A stretch of 64,000 bases of DNA from Pseudomonadota bacterium (GTDB lineage: Bacteria; Pseudomonadota; Alphaproteobacteria; SHVP01). The stretch lies in NCBI GenBank assembly GCA_027622715.1, contig JAQBYN010000001.1, positions 1 through 64,000 on the forward strand. Direction: 5' to 3'. The notes under the pieces are model-generated. The model was not told the origin of the DNA and did no database searches. It saw only the letters and a program-made list of their open reading frames with translations. Position numbers and translations under genes: made by a program. Every line of letters begins with the position of its first letter. The first letter of the stretch is position 1. Below, piece after piece: positions 9,093 through 17,350 of this stretch.

Positions 9093-9388
9093 TCGTCATT
9101 GCTGGCACGGTGCGGGTGCCGCCGGAAAAGATCGACGGCGCGCGACCCCACATGGAGAAGATGCTCAACGCATCGCGCGCCGAGGCGGGTTGTATTTCCT
9201 ACAGCTATGCGCAGGACGTTCTTGACCCCAGCTTGATCCACGTTGCCGAAGTCTGGGAAAGCGACGATGCGCTGAAAATGCATTTTGAGTCGTCGCATAT
9301 GAAGGAATGGCGCGCGGCGGGCGCGACCTTCGGGATCAGCGACCGCAATCTAACGCGTTACGCCGTGACGGACGCCACGCCGCTGTAG
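9089..9388 (+). CDS. ABM-domain (antibiotic biosynthesis monooxygenase-like) protein
   Basis: A 99-residue dimeric ferredoxin-like-fold protein of the ABM/YgiN type. Visible signatures are VIAGTVRVPPEK, MEKMLNASRAEAGCISYSY (the usual ARxExGxxxY pattern), IHVAEVWESDDALKMHFES and HMKEW. Members oxygenate quinols or aromatic polyketides without cofactor, or degrade haem; some have no known activity. The start overlaps the preceding stop by four bases, tying it to the methyltransferase operon. Confidence 0.9.
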   Translation: MIVIAGTVRVPPEKIDGARPHMEKMLNASRAEAGCISYSYAQDVLDPSLIHVAEVWESDDALKMHFESSHMKEWRAAGATFGISDRNLTRYAVTDATPL

Positions 9389-9519
9389 ACGACCAACGCG
9401 ACGGCTTGGGCGTATGCCCTCCCCTTCCCTTTTGGCACGGCTGGCGGTCATGACGGTGGATCGCCGCGCACCTGGCGCGAGGCCGCGTTATGATGGCGGA
9501 CAAACAAGGGGAGGCCGGC

Positions 9520-11217
9520 ATGGGCGACACAACAATCCGCAGTCATTTTCTTACCGTGGGGACACGGCGGGTGCATTACCGGCGGGCCGGCTCGGGGCCT
9601 CCGGTGGTGATGCTGCACGCCTCACCGAGCTGGGCACGGGCGATCGACCCATTCACGCGAGTCTTTGCCGAGCGTTTTACCGCGATCGCGCTCGACAGCC
9701 CGGGCTATGGCCATTCCGATCTACTGGACATGGTGCAGCCCGAAATCCCCGATTTTGCTGAAGCGTTGAAAGACACGTTGGATGCGTTGGGCATCGACAA
9801 ATGCGCCATTTGGGGGTCGCACACCGGTGCCTCGATCGCGATGGAATTCACGGTGCGCTACCCTGAGCGGGTCTCGGTGTTCGTGATCGATGGGTATCCG
9901 GCGTACGAGGATGCCTACCGCGCCGATATGACGAAGTATTACCTGCCGCCGTATGAGCCAAAGTGGGATGCATCGCACTTGCTCAACACATGGCACAAGT
10001 TTCGCGAGCAGTTCATTTTTTCGCCGACATTCCGCTGGCACCGCGAAAACCGCTCAAGCACGGCGGCGCCGCCGCTGGCCGACCTGATGCAAGACATGGT
10101 GCTGCCGCGGTTTATTACCGGCGAGGCCTACAACATCGGTTACTCGGCAGTGTTCCGTTACGCGGGACTGGTGCCCATCGGCAAATTGGCGGTGCCAACA
10201 TGTTTTGGCGCGCGGACCGGCGATTCCTTGATCAAAGGGTTTCCATTGATTGAAACCCGCAAGGCCGAGGGTTCGTGGACTGAGGAACTGCCGCGCGATA
10301 TCCGCCAAGCGGCGTTGCGCTACCGCGAGATACTGGAAATGCACCCGGCACCCGGCGATGCCCCACCTGCGCCGGTACCGGTGAGCGTCGCGGGAAAGCT
10401 AAACCGCAGCTATGTCGATCTCGATTTCGGCCAGATGGCGGTGAGTGCCGCGGGACCCGAAGACGGGATACCACTGGTTTTGTTGCCGCAATTGCCGGGC
10501 GACGTGACGCTAGATGCGGGCTTTATGCTGGAATTGGCCAAGCTGGGCCGCCGCGTTATTGCGTTGGATATGCCCGGTAACGGCGATTCGGACGACTGGG
10601 CGGCGGCACCGTCGATCGCGGGCTACGCCGCGGTGCTGCTCCAGGCACTTGATAAACTTGGATTGGCGAAGGTCGATCTGCTGGGCCACCAAGGCGGCGC
10701 GTCGGTCGCGACCGAGTTCGTGCTGAATCATCGAAACCGGGTGCGCAATCTTTTGTTGTTTGCGCCGTTATCTATGCCTGACGAAGTACGCCTTGCCCTG
10801 GCACCACACTATGCGCCGCCAATTGAGCCCAAGGGCGACGGCTCACATCTCATCAGTCTGTGGTTTGCGTTACGCAACGAGCAGCTGTTCTGGCCGTGGT
10901 ACAACGAATCGATCGAGGCAATCCGACGCATCGAACCGGAAATCGATCCCAAGCTTTTGTCGCGCAAGATAACCGGCATCCTCAAGCACTACCGCAATTA
11001 CCACAAAGTCTGGCAGGCCGTGTTCGATTACCCGGTACGCGACCGCTTGCAGATGATCCAAGTGCGCACGCTGGTTGCGTCGATCGAGGATGATCCCTTT
11101 CACCGCTTTGCGCCGGAAGCCGCAGCGATGGTGCCGGACGGCGATTTCCAAATGGTCGATTTTCAGAACGACGCCATCGCCAAAGCGGTTGACGCGTTTC
11201 TGGTCGGCGGATCGTGA
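9520..11217 (+). CDS. Tandem double-domain alpha/beta-hydrolase-fold protein 3 (His and Gln elbows)
   Basis: A 565-residue fusion of two alpha/beta-hydrolase-fold halves (about 1-275 and 290-565), from a subfamily different from the pair at 2203-5632. The first-half elbow is G-S-His-T-G (His101), and the second-half elbow is G-H-Gln-G-G (Gln391). No clear C-terminal catalytic HG dipeptide is seen in either half, so it looks more degenerate than proteins 1 and 2. The lipase-like early motifs MLHASPS and LDSPGYGHSD are kept. GGGGAGG five bases before the ATG at 9520 decides the start. It overlaps the next gene by GTGA. Confidence 0.92.
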   Translation: MGDTTIRSHFLTVGTRRVHYRRAGSGPPVVMLHASPSWARAIDPFTRVFAERFTAIALDSPGYGHSDLLDMVQPEIPDFAEALKDTLDALGIDKCAIWGSHTGASIAMEFTVRYPERVSVFVIDGYPAYEDAYRADMTKYYLPPYEPKWDASHLLNTWHKFREQFIFSPTFRWHRENRSSTAAPPLADLMQDMVLPRFITGEAYNIGYSAVFRYAGLVPIGKLAVPTCFGARTGDSLIKGFPLIETRKAEGSWTEELPRDIRQAALRYREILEMHPAPGDAPPAPVPVSVAGKLNRSYVDLDFGQMAVSAAGPEDGIPLVLLPQLPGDVTLDAGFMLELAKLGRRVIALDMPGNGDSDDWAAAPSIAGYAAVLLQALDKLGLAKVDLLGHQGGASVATEFVLNHRNRVRNLLLFAPLSMPDEVRLALAPHYAPPIEPKGDGSHLISLWFALRNEQLFWPWYNESIEAIRRIEPEIDPKLLSRKITGILKHYRNYHKVWQAVFDYPVRDRLQMIQVRTLVASIEDDPFHRFAPEAAAMVPDGDFQMVDFQNDAIAKAVDAFLVGGS

Positions 11218-12884
11218 CAATCGCCCGGCATTTCGTCACCGTCGGTACCCGGCAAGTGCACTATCGTCGCGCCGGCAACGGCGCGCCGGTTGTCCTGCTG
11301 CACGCCAGTCCGAGTTCGTCGTGGGCGTTGACGACGTTTGTCGAACGGTTCGGCCAGGACTACGCAGCGATCGCCTTGGATACGCCGGGCTATGGTTTGT
11401 CGGATCCGCTCGCGGTCGAGTCGCCGGAAATCGGCGACTATGCCGAAGCCTTGGCTGAAACACTGGACGCGCTTGGGATCGAGCAGTGCGCCTTATTTGG
11501 ATCGCACACCGGCGCGACGGTGGCGATCGAATTCGCCCGGCGTTATCCGGCGCGGGTTTCGGTGGCGTTGTTCGACGGTTATCCCGCTTGGCCCGATCAT
11601 GAACGCGCCAATATGCTGCGCGAGTATTTGCCGCCGTGGCAGCCGGTGTGGACGGGCCTGCATCTAGTTGAGTTCTTTCTGCGCTACCGCGAGATGAGCA
11701 TCTACTGGCCGTGGTACGACCGGCGCAAGGCAACCCGCGCCGCAGCCGGCGGGCGCAATCTGGAGATGACCCACCGCATCACGCTGGCCGGCTTCATCGC
11801 CAGTAGCGGCTACGCCAAGGGCTATGCCGCTGTGTTCCGATATCCGGAGATTGAGGCCGTGCAAGGTTTGAGCGTGCCGACGTGTTTTGCCGGGCGGGCC
11901 GAAGATTCGTTGATCGAAGCCTTGAAGCTATTGGGCACGTTGCCTGCCGGATGCTGGCAAGAAACACTCCCGGCCGACGACGCTGGCGCGGCGCAACGCT
12001 ACGCCGAGATCATTGCGGCTCATCCGCCAACCGGCATTGCACCGCCGCCGCCCGAGACGGTCCCCGTGGCAGGCCGCATTACACGGCGCTTTGTCTCTTG
12101 GCATGGTGGCGAAATTCTGGTGCGTGAGTGTGGCCACGGCGAAGGCGCGCCGTTGGTCTTGCTGCCGCATGTGCCAGGTTCGAGCGAAACCTGCGAGCCA
12201 CTGATGCGCGCCCTGGCGGGTAGCCGCCGGGTTGTCGCACTTGATCCGCCGGGCAGCGGCGATTCGGATATGGCGGCCGTCCTTTCAGTTGACGAACAGG
12301 CCGATGCCATCGGTCAGGCTCTCACCGCGCTCGGCCTTGATACCGTTGATCTCTACGGCCACAACGGCGGGGCGTCGATCGCCGCTGCCGTTGCCACAGC
12401 GGACGAGAACAGGATACGACGGCTGATTCTAGACGCGCCACTCGCGGTACCGCTGGACGTTAGAAATGCATTGGCACCGCACTACGCGCGCCCGATTGAA
12501 ATTGAGACGGACGGCGGACACTTGCTCAAGTTGTGGCACACACTGCGCAACGAGCAACTGTACTGGCCATGGTACAACGAAGGTCTTGAGGGTGTGCGCT
12601 TCGTCGAGCCCGACACGGACCCAACACGAATGACCGTGCGGCTGATTGGAATCCTAAAGCAGCACCGGAATTATCAGGGCACTTATGCGGCGCTTTTTTC
12701 GGACGATCTCAGCAACCGTCTGCGCGGCCTCGCTTGTCCGACGCTGGTTTGTGCCGCCGAGAACGATCCGTTCGCCCGGTACTGCAACTTCGCCGCAGAT
12801 GTCATTCCCGGCGCAACACGCGCCGTCGCGCCAAGTGCGCCGGTGGACCGGGCGGTATTGATCCGCGAATTTCTGGACGCTTAA
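11214..12884 (+). CDS. Tandem double-domain alpha/beta-hydrolase-fold protein 4 (His and Asn elbows)
   Basis: A 556-residue paralogue of protein 3, starting with GTG in a four-base overlap with its stop. The halves span about 1-275 and 287-556. The elbows are G-S-His-T-G (His98) and G-H-Asn-G-G (Asn384). The halves share HYRRAG, LLHASPS, LDTPGYGLSDP and, in the C-terminal half, ALAPHYARPIE and LYWPWYNE with protein 3. The two proteins are probably made together and may form a hetero-oligomer. Classical serine hydrolysis is unlikely. Non-hydrolytic catalysis, ligand binding or His-dependent chemistry are alternatives. Confidence 0.92.
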   Translation: MTIARHFVTVGTRQVHYRRAGNGAPVVLLHASPSSSWALTTFVERFGQDYAAIALDTPGYGLSDPLAVESPEIGDYAEALAETLDALGIEQCALFGSHTGATVAIEFARRYPARVSVALFDGYPAWPDHERANMLREYLPPWQPVWTGLHLVEFFLRYREMSIYWPWYDRRKATRAAAGGRNLEMTHRITLAGFIASSGYAKGYAAVFRYPEIEAVQGLSVPTCFAGRAEDSLIEALKLLGTLPAGCWQETLPADDAGAAQRYAEIIAAHPPTGIAPPPPETVPVAGRITRRFVSWHGGEILVRECGHGEGAPLVLLPHVPGSSETCEPLMRALAGSRRVVALDPPGSGDSDMAAVLSVDEQADAIGQALTALGLDTVDLYGHNGGASIAAAVATADENRIRRLILDAPLAVPLDVRNALAPHYARPIEIETDGGHLLKLWHTLRNEQLYWPWYNEGLEGVRFVEPDTDPTRMTVRLIGILKQHRNYQGTYAALFSDDLSNRLRGLACPTLVCAAENDPFARYCNFAADVIPGATRAVAPSAPVDRAVLIREFLDA

Positions 12885-12967
12885 CGCCAGCCGACCCCGG
12901 CTCTCCATTCGCGGAGCGCCCACGGGTAATCCCGCGCGTCGCCAAGGCAACTTGCGATCCCCGGGCT

Positions 12968-13195
12968 CTATTCAGCGCAGCAGCTGGCGGCGTCTCCACC
13001 AGCCAGACGCGCCTCCTGGATCGGCGGACATGGGAGCGTCCCAAAGGAGCAGTAGACGCAGCAATCGCCCGCGTTGGGTCGCAGCACCGCGCCGCAACCC
13101 TTACAATCGTAGAAGAACTGGCATGCATCGGTCGGCATCGTTTCGGTTTCGCGATGCCCACATAAAGGGCAGGTGATTGTGGACTTTAGCTCCAC
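12968..13195 (-). CDS. GDCCVxC domain-containing protein
   Basis: A 75-residue Cys-rich protein. Two CxxC knuckles (CPLCGH and CKGCG) are followed by the hallmark GDCCVYCSFG and CPPIQ. The family is known as GDCCVxC (seleno)proteins and is often found beside mercury-resistance genes; some members carry selenocysteine, here all are Cys. The GTG at 13195 has GGAGAG upstream and gives a family-typical N-terminus. A GTG six codons earlier (13213) is possible. It is the last gene of the merT-merP group, just downstream of merP. Confidence 0.85.
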   Translation of the reverse strand: MELKSTITCPLCGHRETETMPTDACQFFYDCKGCGAVLRPNAGDCCVYCSFGTLPCPPIQEARLAGGDAASCCAE

Positions 13196-13223
13196 CAGCC
13201 GCTCTCCGTTCACCCGCGCGGGT

Positions 13224-13553
13224 CTAACTTTCTACGATCATTGCCGGATACCCGGCGTCCGCCGAGGCCCTGGCGATGTCGTTCGCCGTAGTTAGAGCCG
13301 GATCGAAAGTCACCGTTGCCGTTTTGGCCTCGCGGTCGACCTTGACCGAGCGAACACCTTCGAGCCGTTTCATCGCGCTCCTGACCGTAATCGGACAGAC
13401 AGCGCAGGTCATGTTCTCGACCAAGAAGGTGTGCGTACGCAGCGTTACTTCGTCAGCCGCTTGAGCGGTCGAGATCGGTGCCAAGCCGGTCGCGCCAAGT
13501 CCAGCGAGGCCCAACAACGCCACAAGAGACGCAATCGTCAAAGTACGTTTCAT
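13224..13553 (-). CDS. merP: Periplasmic mercuric-ion-binding protein MerP
   Basis: A 109-residue secreted heavy-metal-associated (HMA) domain protein. An N-terminal signal peptide ends near AQAADE. The metal site is NMTCAVCPITV; the two cysteines bind Hg(II) in the periplasm and pass it to the membrane protein MerT. The rest shows the beta-alpha-beta HMA fold (VRSVKVDREAKTATVTFDP and DAGYPA). It lies directly downstream of the frameshifted merT and upstream of the GDCCVxC gene. Confidence 0.92.
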   Translation of the reverse strand: MKRTLTIASLVALLGLAGLGATGLAPISTAQAADEVTLRTHTFLVENMTCAVCPITVRSAMKRLEGVRSVKVDREAKTATVTFDPALTTANDIARASADAGYPAMIVES

Positions 13554-13563
13554 CTCGTTCTCC

Positions 13564-13961
13564 CTAATATAATAGCGGCGCCCACCATTCGATCGTCATG
13601 GCGAGAACAACCAGCGGTGTGGCGGTCCATAGAGCGGATTTGGTGATTCGTGAGGATGCCGGGCGGGCGCAGAAAGAACCGTCTGCGCACGCCGGCTTCG
13701 GCCGGAAATAGACCCGCCGGAACGCCAACCCGAGAAGATCAGTGTCGCGCCGGCGAACAAAGGTTTGTAGGGCTCCAATGCCGTCAAAGTGCCGATCCAG
13801 GCACCCGACACCCCTATGGTCACAAGAACGAGGGGCACGATGCAGCACGATGAAGCGAGGATGGCGCCGATCAGACCGCCGGTCGCGAACCAGCCCGTGC
13901 GCGCGCCCGAATCGGCACCGTCAGCCGCACTATCAATGATGTTCGCGTTCGTTTGGGTCAT
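13564..13961 (-). pseudogene. merT: merT, mercuric transport protein, frameshifted
   Basis: Frame 1 (from 13961) encodes the MerT N-terminus with the SSCCIVPLVLVTIGV mercury-binding Cys pair and continues to AGATLIF near 13741. There the MerT-like sequence moves to another frame, giving GLAFRRVYFRPKPAC and ending KSALWTATPLVVLAMTIEWW at 13564. Adding one base in the ATCTTCTCGGG stretch would restore a normal protein of about 130 residues. Either the gene is inactivated by a single-base loss or this is a sequencing error. MerT normally moves Hg(II) through the inner membrane. Confidence 0.85.
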
Positions 13962-14001
13962 CCCGCGCCAATTCCATTCGACTCGACCTTGTGGCCTAGA
14001 A

Positions 14002-14032
14002 ACCCTACGGTCTGTAGTTACTACAGGATCAA
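14002..14032 (-). promoter_or_regulatory. MerR-type promoter/operator for merTP
   Basis: On the minus strand, a -35-like TTGATC (14027-14032) and a -10-like TAGGGT (14002-14007) are separated by 19 bp. This overlong spacer is the hallmark of promoters activated by MerR-family regulators through DNA distortion. Inside the spacer lies a perfect dyad CTGTAGT-A-ACTACAG (14012-14026), the likely MerR site. It sits between the divergent merT and merR genes. Confidence 0.8.
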
Positions 14033-14047
14033 GAGGTATTCGCGGAA

Positions 14048-14464
14048 ATGGCGTTCACGGCTGCGGGAGTCCCGATCAAACGCGGCGCGCTCGCGAAGCG
14101 TTCGCTTTGCAACATCGAGACGATTCGTTATTTCGAAAAGATCGGGCTGATGACCGATCCCGACCGCACCGAAGGTGGGCACAGGCTCTATCGGCCAGAA
14201 CACCAAGCCCGCCTCGCCTTCATCTTGCGGGGGCGGCAACTTGGGTTCTCTATCGACGAGTTGCGGAGTCTCTTGAGCCTCGTCGACTCGGGACACTATA
14301 CCTGCGGCGAAGTGCTCACCCTCACGTACAAACACTTGTCTATTGTCCGCGAGAAGATCGCTGACCTGCGGCGGCTGGAAACCACGCTCGCCAAGGTCGT
14401 GGGTGAATGCGCCGGAGGTCAGACGCCCGATTGCCCGATTATCGACGCGCTGCAGAGCGTTTGA
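14048..14464 (+). CDS. merR: MerR-family mercury-responsive transcriptional regulator
   Basis: A 138-residue regulator. The winged helix-turn-helix is RGALAKRSLCNIETIRYFEKIGL with GGHRLYR. A long dimerisation helix follows, and then the metal-binding cysteines in YTCGEV and ECAGGQTPDCP match the three Hg-ligand cysteines of MerR. The gene diverges from merT across an operator with the characteristic 19-bp promoter spacer. The N-terminus has about ten residues more than usual, so a later start is possible. Confidence 0.9.
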   Translation: MAFTAAGVPIKRGALAKRSLCNIETIRYFEKIGLMTDPDRTEGGHRLYRPEHQARLAFILRGRQLGFSIDELRSLLSLVDSGHYTCGEVLTLTYKHLSIVREKIADLRRLETTLAKVVGECAGGQTPDCPIIDALQSV

Positions 14465-14516
14465 TGGAGGGCGCCATTCTCCCCTCAACCGAATGAACCA
14501 AGTCGGGAGCCTGGAC

Positions 14517-15356
14517 TTAGAGGGCTGCGGGCAGCCGGCGTTTTACAAAGTCGTCAATTAGGTTGGCCATCAGCACGGGCTGGTCTTGGCTGATGCGATG
14601 GTCGCAGCCGGGCACGTCATGCGCCTCGGAGCCCGGAATCATCTCTTGTAGGCGCTTCATATTGTGCGCCGGAAAGACGTGCGACTCGACGCCGCGCATC
14701 ATCAGCGTTGGGCAGGACACCATGATGTCGTCCCACATGTCATTTTCGAGCACGCCTTCGGTGTATTGCGCCCCTTGTGGGTAATAGCGCCATTCGACCT
14801 CGCCCGTCTCGAGTTTCTTGAAGCTGTGTTCGGCGTAATGATCTTTCATATCTTGCGACCACAGGCGACTGAACGGCATCGCAGCCTTCGCCGAGTCGAA
14901 ATCGGGAAATCGATGGTTCTTGACGATCTCGTCCTTGACGTCGGCGCTGATCTTTTTGTCGAGCGATAAGCCTGGGTCGGCAACGACCAGCGCCGCCACA
15001 CGTGCGGGAAACTGCGAGGCGACGAGAAGCGCGATATTGCCGCCAGTTGCTGCGCCGACCAGAACCACTTGCGGAATTTGGAGCGAATCGAGGAATTCAA
15101 CGAGGTCCCAGACATATTCCTGGAGCACGTAGTCGCGTTCGGGATAGTCGCTGAACCCGTGGCCCCGCGCATCCGGGGCGATGAAGCGATTCGGCAGCGA
15201 ACTGGCGTCCACCATGAAGTCCCACACCCGTGCATTGGTCCGGTTTGGATGCATAAGCACAATCGGCGGGGAATCCCCGGGCCAGTCCAGATAGCTGACC
15301 CGCAAACGCGCGAGACGAATTTCCTCAGTGTCGGCGGGACTTTTGAATGTGACCAT
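14517..15356 (-). CDS. Single-domain alpha/beta-hydrolase-fold protein (Ala at nucleophile elbow)
   Basis: A 279-residue alpha/beta-hydrolase-fold protein with LMHPNRTN (oxyanion region), PDARGHGFSD and the elbow LVGAATGGN. The elbow reads G101-A-Ala103-T-G105, so the serine position is alanine. Late elements RGVESHVFP and GCDHRI match the acid and His regions. It is not a close copy of the tandem proteins, but it shows the same loss of nucleophile. It lies tail to tail with merR and diverges from the GT9 gene at 15464. Hydrolase activity is doubtful. Confidence 0.88.
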   Translation of the reverse strand: MVTFKSPADTEEIRLARLRVSYLDWPGDSPPIVLMHPNRTNARVWDFMVDASSLPNRFIAPDARGHGFSDYPERDYVLQEYVWDLVEFLDSLQIPQVVLVGAATGGNIALLVASQFPARVAALVVADPGLSLDKKISADVKDEIVKNHRFPDFDSAKAAMPFSRLWSQDMKDHYAEHSFKKLETGEVEWRYYPQGAQYTEGVLENDMWDDIMVSCPTLMMRGVESHVFPAHNMKRLQEMIPGSEAHDVPGCDHRISQDQPVLMANLIDDFVKRRLPAAL

Positions 15357-15463
15357 GGCTCAATGTTCTGGTGTGCCGAGGGTGGCGTCAAGGCGATTGA
15401 CGCTTATCAGCGGCGAGCCACACCTGTAAGAAGGAGCGGACCGCAACAACCGCTCACATAACC

Positions 15464-16402
15464 GTGGCCGACCACAAGCGCATTCTCGTCATCAAGCATA
15501 GCGCCCTGGGCGACTTCGTCATGGCGCTCGGCCCGTTTCGTGCGATCAGGACGCACCATCCGGACGCACATATCACCTTGCTGACGACGGCACCCTACGC
15601 CGACCTCGGACACGGATGCGGGTGGTTTGACGCGGTCGAGGTCGACCCTAAGCCCCACATCCTGCAATGGCGCAGCTGGCTGCGCCTGCGGCGATTTATC
15701 ATCGGTAGTGGCTTCGACCGGGTTTACGATCTGCAACACAGTAATCGGACGCACATGTATTTCCGGTTCTTCCGCCAGCCCAAGCCTGAGTGGTCGGGCA
15801 TTGCCCCGGGATGTTCTCATCCCCACCGCAATCCCAACCGCAACGTCCTGCACACGCTTGAGCGCCAGGCCGAGCAACTTGCCGCCGCCGGCATTGCGCA
15901 GACGCCGGCACCTGATCTCGATTGGTTGACCGGCAATACGACGACGTTCGGAATCGCGGGTCGGTTCGCACTTTTGGTGCCGGGCGGCGCACCGCACCGG
16001 CCTGACAAGCGGTGGCCGCCGGCACATTACGGTGCCGTTGCACGCGCCCTCGCCGATGCCGGTATCGTGCCCTTCGTGATCGGCACCCAGGCGGAGGCTG
16101 CCGAGATTCGCGCCGTGGCCGAATCCGAGCCTCGCGCGGTCGATTTGATGGGCCAAACGTCGTTCGGGCAGATCGCCGAACTGGCGCGGCACGCCAGCGT
16201 CGCGATCGGCAACGATACGGGACCGATGCACATTATCGCAGCCGCCGGTTGTGCCTCAGTCTCGTTGTTTTCCCATGCTTCAGTTCCAGCCCAGACGCAG
16301 CCGCGCGGACCCGCCGTCGTTGTGATTCAGCGCGAGTCACTGGCTGATCTCGATCCCGCGGCGGTTTTGGAGGCCGCCCAGGCCATCGCCAAGAAGACCT
16401 AG
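15464..16402 (+). CDS. Glycosyltransferase family 9 (heptosyltransferase-like)
   Basis: A 312-residue GT-B glycosyltransferase like the lipopolysaccharide core heptosyltransferases. It starts with the family motif ILVIKHSALGDFVMALGPFRAIR, has DRVYDLQHSNRT in the N-terminal half, and in the C-terminal half LVPGGAPHRPDKRWPPAHYGAVA and IGNDTGPMHIIAAAGC. The probable role is transfer of heptose or a related sugar onto lipid A core on the cytoplasmic face. It stands alone, with no other lipopolysaccharide gene in the window. The GTG start has no strong ribosome-binding site. Confidence 0.9.
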   Translation: MADHKRILVIKHSALGDFVMALGPFRAIRTHHPDAHITLLTTAPYADLGHGCGWFDAVEVDPKPHILQWRSWLRLRRFIIGSGFDRVYDLQHSNRTHMYFRFFRQPKPEWSGIAPGCSHPHRNPNRNVLHTLERQAEQLAAAGIAQTPAPDLDWLTGNTTTFGIAGRFALLVPGGAPHRPDKRWPPAHYGAVARALADAGIVPFVIGTQAEAAEIRAVAESEPRAVDLMGQTSFGQIAELARHASVAIGNDTGPMHIIAAAGCASVSLFSHASVPAQTQPRGPAVVVIQRESLADLDPAAVLEAAQAIAKKT

Positions 16403-16497
16403 GGTGCTGAAGCATTCGAGCCGTATTGCGCCGACCGAGCGCGCCAGCGACAATTCGATGCAATTGACTCTCTACTGACCCTGAAGGGACCCCTCCC

Positions 16498-17265
16498 ATG
16501 GCAACCGTGATCCAACTCTTTGCGACCGAACCGGCGAGCGACTTGCAGCGTCTGCAGCGCGAATTGGTGTTAGGCCACCATATCTTGGACCGCGAAGGCC
16601 AAGGCCTGGACATTGCTGGGCATGTCACGGCGCGCCTGCCGGGAACCGAGACCTTCTGGTCGAACCGTTTCCGCCTTGGCTTTGATGAGGCAGCCCCGGC
16701 CGAATTGCATGAGGTCGACTTGAAGCTCAAGGTTTTGTCGGGACTCGGCGAAATTAGCCCGGCGCTCGATCTTCACGCGGCGGTCTATGCGCGGCGGCCC
16801 GACGTCAACGCGGTCGTCCACACCCACGCGATGAATGCGATGGCGCTATCCTCAATTGGCGTGCCGCTGGCGATGATCGACCAGCAGGCCTCGATATTTT
16901 TTGAAGACATCGCCTTCTTCAACGAGCACCACGGGGTGTTCTTAGAGGGTGAAGGCGAAACCGATCTGATTGCGGCGGCGCTGGGTCAGAACCGCGCCGC
17001 GATTCTGAAGAATCACGGCATTGTGGTGGTCGGCACCAGTGTTCAAGAGGCCGTGGTTGGCGCGCTTGTGCTGGAGGGCGCCGCCAGTGTTCAGGTTCGC
17101 GCAATGGCAGCGGGAACGCTCGATCCGTTGCCGGACGCGGCGGCACGCCAATCCAAGAGCTTTCTCGGGCAGGCCGATATTTTCAACTGGAAGTTCGACT
17201 ATTACGCCCGCCGGGTTCTGCGGGAACGCCCGGACCTGCGCGAGGCCTTGGAAACCCAGGGCTAA
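16498..17265 (+). CDS. Class II aldolase/adducin family protein
   Basis: A 255-residue protein of the fuculose-phosphate-aldolase/adducin fold. Zn-ligand-type histidines appear in DLHAAVYARRPDVNAVVHTH and KNHGIVVVG. The family includes sugar-phosphate aldolases, 3-oxo-4-phosphate decarboxylases and hydroxy-acid lyases. Length is normal. It precedes an AhpD-like gene on the same strand. The substrate is not deducible; the catabolic neighbourhood points to cleavage or decarboxylation of a hydroxy-oxo-acid (inference). Confidence 0.9.
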   Translation: MATVIQLFATEPASDLQRLQRELVLGHHILDREGQGLDIAGHVTARLPGTETFWSNRFRLGFDEAAPAELHEVDLKLKVLSGLGEISPALDLHAAVYARRPDVNAVVHTHAMNAMALSSIGVPLAMIDQQASIFFEDIAFFNEHHGVFLEGEGETDLIAAALGQNRAAILKNHGIVVVGTSVQEAVVGALVLEGAASVQVRAMAAGTLDPLPDAAARQSKSFLGQADIFNWKFDYYARRVLRERPDLREALETQG

Positions 17266-17350
17266 CGACCCTTTGGTTGCGGCTGCGCTGCCGCAGCGGC
17301 ACAATGGAAATAGGCGCCTTGGCGCATTGCTGACCGACGGGAGATGACCG

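Noticed and set aside
9520-11217. Ser100 in GSHTG of tandem protein 3 as a possible nucleophile
   Set aside because: Alignment with GYHTG, GMHTG and GFHTG of the paralogues puts Ser at the variable x position and His at the nucleophile position. It cannot be fully excluded without a structure.
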